Below, one piece after another: positions 4,469-5,762 of a stretch of 5,762 nucleotides of DNA. The DNA is from Ruminococcus sp. UBA5129 (GTDB lineage Bacteria; Bacillota; Clostridia; Oscillospirales; Ruminococcaceae). The stretch's first letter is position 1. Each line of letters opens with the position of its first letter. A program made the position numbers and the translations under genes. The notes beneath the pieces are model-generated. The model made no database searches, was not told the DNA's origin, and worked only from the letters and a program-made list of their open reading frames with translations. Location: NCBI GenBank assembly GCA_002414125.1, contig DHYN01000070.1:386-6147 (forward strand), given 5' to 3'.

Positions 4469-5317
4469 ATGGTAGATATTATCAAAGCAATAGTTCTCGG
4501 CATAGTCGAGGGAATTACGGAATGGCTGCCGATTAGCAGTACGGGTCATCTCATCCTTGTGGACGAGTTTCTTAAACTCGGCGTGACCGAGGACTTTAAG
4601 GAAATGTTCGATGTGGTGATACAGCTCGGCGCTATCATGGCGGTAGTCGTTATCTTCTGGGGAAAGCTTTTCCCGTTCGGAAAGAAGGACAATAAAAGTC
4701 CGCTGAGCGATAAGGGTTTAGGTGCGTTCATAAAAACGGACATCTTCGTGATGTGGTTCAAGGTGCTTGCAGCCTGCATACCCGCGGCGGTGGTCGGACT
4801 CATTCTTGACGATTGGATCGACGAGCATTTCTACAATCCGTGGACGGTGGCGATCGCGCTTATCGTTTTCGGCGTCGCGTTTATTATCGTTGAGAACATC
4901 AATAAGAAAAAGCAGCCTAAGATCAACAGCATCAGCGAGCTTACATATCAGACAGCCTTTATCATAGGCGTTTTTCAACTCATTGCGGCAGTGTTCCCCG
5001 GAACCTCCCGTTCTGGTGCAACGATCGTCGGAGCGCTCCTTATAGGCGTTTCGAGAACGGTCGCAGCAGAGTTTACGTTTTATCTTGCGATCCCTGTAAT
5101 GTTCGGTGCGAGTCTACTTAAGCTGGTCAAATATGACGGCGGATTCAGCTCATCGGAGATTGCAGTGCTTGCAGTTGGAATGTTTGTAGCTTTTGTTGTA
5201 TCCGTATTTGTGATAAAGTTTCTCATGGACTACATAAAAAAGCACGATTTCAAGGTATTCGGCTGGTATAGGATAGTCCTCGGAGCGCTTGTTCTGATAT
5301 ATTTTGCGGTAAAATAA
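4469..5317 (+). CDS. uppP: Undecaprenyl-diphosphate phosphatase (UppP/BacA)
   Basis: This integral membrane enzyme removes a phosphate from undecaprenyl diphosphate to regenerate the lipid carrier used for peptidoglycan and other wall polymers. Overproduction of the family gives bacitracin resistance. The 282-residue protein has both family signatures. The first is GIVEGITEWLPISSTGHL (11-28), with E14, E18, S24 and H27 matching the E. coli catalytic set. The second is FPGTSRSGATI (176-186), with R181 as the conserved arginine. About seven or eight hydrophobic segments are visible, for example near 45-66, 92-114, 124-141, 160-178, 203-221, 230-252 and 265-281. Length is typical. AAAGGG (4455-4460) lies 8 bases before ATG 4469. 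The gene has an exact-consensus promoter and is followed after only 12 bases by the thioesterase gene, so the two form an operon. Confidence 0.97.
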   Translation: MVDIIKAIVLGIVEGITEWLPISSTGHLILVDEFLKLGVTEDFKEMFDVVIQLGAIMAVVVIFWGKLFPFGKKDNKSPLSDKGLGAFIKTDIFVMWFKVLAACIPAAVVGLILDDWIDEHFYNPWTVAIALIVFGVAFIIVENINKKKQPKINSISELTYQTAFIIGVFQLIAAVFPGTSRSGATIVGALLIGVSRTVAAEFTFYLAIPVMFGASLLKLVKYDGGFSSSEIAVLAVGMFVAFVVSVFVIKFLMDYIKKHDFKVFGWYRIVLGALVLIYFAVK

Positions 5318-5329
5318 CGGAGGTAAGAC

Positions 5330-5719
5330 ATGAAAACTATTGAAGAGGTACGCGAATTTTTCAGGAATGACAGATTCGCAACGGAAAACGGCGCTGTCAT
5401 AGACGAGATCGGCGATCATTACGCAAAGGTCTCGCTGACGATAACCGATACTCACAAAAACGCAATGGGCGCTCTTATGGGCGGAGTTTCGTTCACACTT
5501 GCCGATTTTGCATTTGCCGTTGCGGCAAACTGGGAGGCTGTCGCCACCGTTTCGCTCAGCTCCACGATCAATTTTCTCGGCAGAGCAAAGGGAGAGCGTC
5601 TGACCGCGGAGGCTCATCTCATTAAGGACGGAAGAACCACATGTTGCTATAGGATCTCGGTGACTGACGAGTTCGGAAGCAAGGTCTCTGAGGTCATAAC
5701 AACAGGCTATCACGTTTGA
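5330..5719 (+). CDS. PaaI-like hotdog-fold acyl-CoA thioesterase
   Basis: This 129-residue single hotdog domain belongs to the PaaI/thioesterase superfamily, whose members hydrolyse acyl- or aryl-CoA thioesters in the cytoplasm as dimers or tetramers. The core HKNAMGALMGGVSFTLADFAFA (from residue 42) contains the family's H-x-N-x-x-G start, the paired glycines G51-G52 and the probable catalytic aspartate D59 on the hot-dog helix. Where many relatives read HGG, this one reads MGG (M50), a substitution I believe is tolerated in the family. A later strand, STINFLGRAKGERLTAEAHL (79-98), is also typical. GGAGG (5319-5323) lies 6 bases before ATG 5330 and only 12 bases separate it from uppP, so the genes should be co-transcribed and possibly translationally coupled. 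The substrate cannot be told from sequence, and a link to cell-wall lipid recycling is unproven. The 43 bases after the stop show no clear terminator. Confidence 0.93.
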   Translation: MKTIEEVREFFRNDRFATENGAVIDEIGDHYAKVSLTITDTHKNAMGALMGGVSFTLADFAFAVAANWEAVATVSLSSTINFLGRAKGERLTAEAHLIKDGRTTCCYRISVTDEFGSKVSEVITTGYHV

Positions 5720-5762
5720 TTAGCGATTATTATAAGTCACGATAACAGCATCTATTATAGGC

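Noticed and set aside
5720..5762. Feature in the last 43 bases
   Set aside because: The stretch is AT-rich with no hairpin, promoter pair or open frame that can be supported before the window ends.

Overview
The window reads as chromosomal DNA of a strictly anaerobic, Gram-positive Clostridia member, most likely Ruminococcus-like (Oscillospiraceae). The support is Firmicute-type separate AccD and AccA subunits, a reverse rubrerythrin with an N-terminal rubredoxin, a small protein resembling the C-terminus of the anaerobic ribonucleotide reductase, and strong GGAGG ribosome binding sites. The taxonomic call is inference from protein character only. There are eight protein genes and no RNA gene, mobile element or CRISPR array.

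Layout. Positions 1-2020 (+) hold the end of a fatty-acid synthesis operon: a 5'-truncated fabZ, then accD and accA, which overlap by 11 bases, closed by a hairpin terminator. Positions 2069-2646 (+) hold an Hsp20 small heat-shock gene with its own terminator. Positions 2650-3595 (-) carry two genes read leftward: first an 87-residue NrdD-C-terminus-like protein, then reverse rubrerythrin, ending at a terminator that faces the hsp20 terminator. Positions 3654-4394 (+) carry a divergent Crp/Fnr-family regulator with a near-consensus promoter and a 16-base perfect palindrome between promoter and ribosome binding site. Positions 4391-5719 (+) carry a probable two-gene operon, uppP followed by a PaaI-like hotdog thioesterase, driven by a perfect-consensus promoter that overlaps the regulator's stop codon.

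How the parts fit. FabZ, AccD and AccA serve fatty-acid elongation and malonyl-CoA supply. UppP recycles the undecaprenyl carrier for the cell wall. The centre looks like a stress region: Hsp20 (unfolded protein), reverse rubrerythrin (peroxide/oxygen removal), a stand-alone glycyl-radical-like domain, and a cysteine-rich Crp/Fnr regulator. The most interesting item is the 87-residue protein. It keeps the RRxxGYL glycine motif and the RVKH tail typical of class III ribonucleotide reductase but has no catalytic barrel and no cysteines. By analogy with GrcA/YfiD for pyruvate formate-lyase, it could be a replacement part for an oxygen-damaged enzyme. That is a hypothesis.

Caution. The first 22 bases are an exact inverted copy of bases 288-309, and FabZ family similarity fades where that copy begins. 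The left edge is probably an assembly or amplification artefact.
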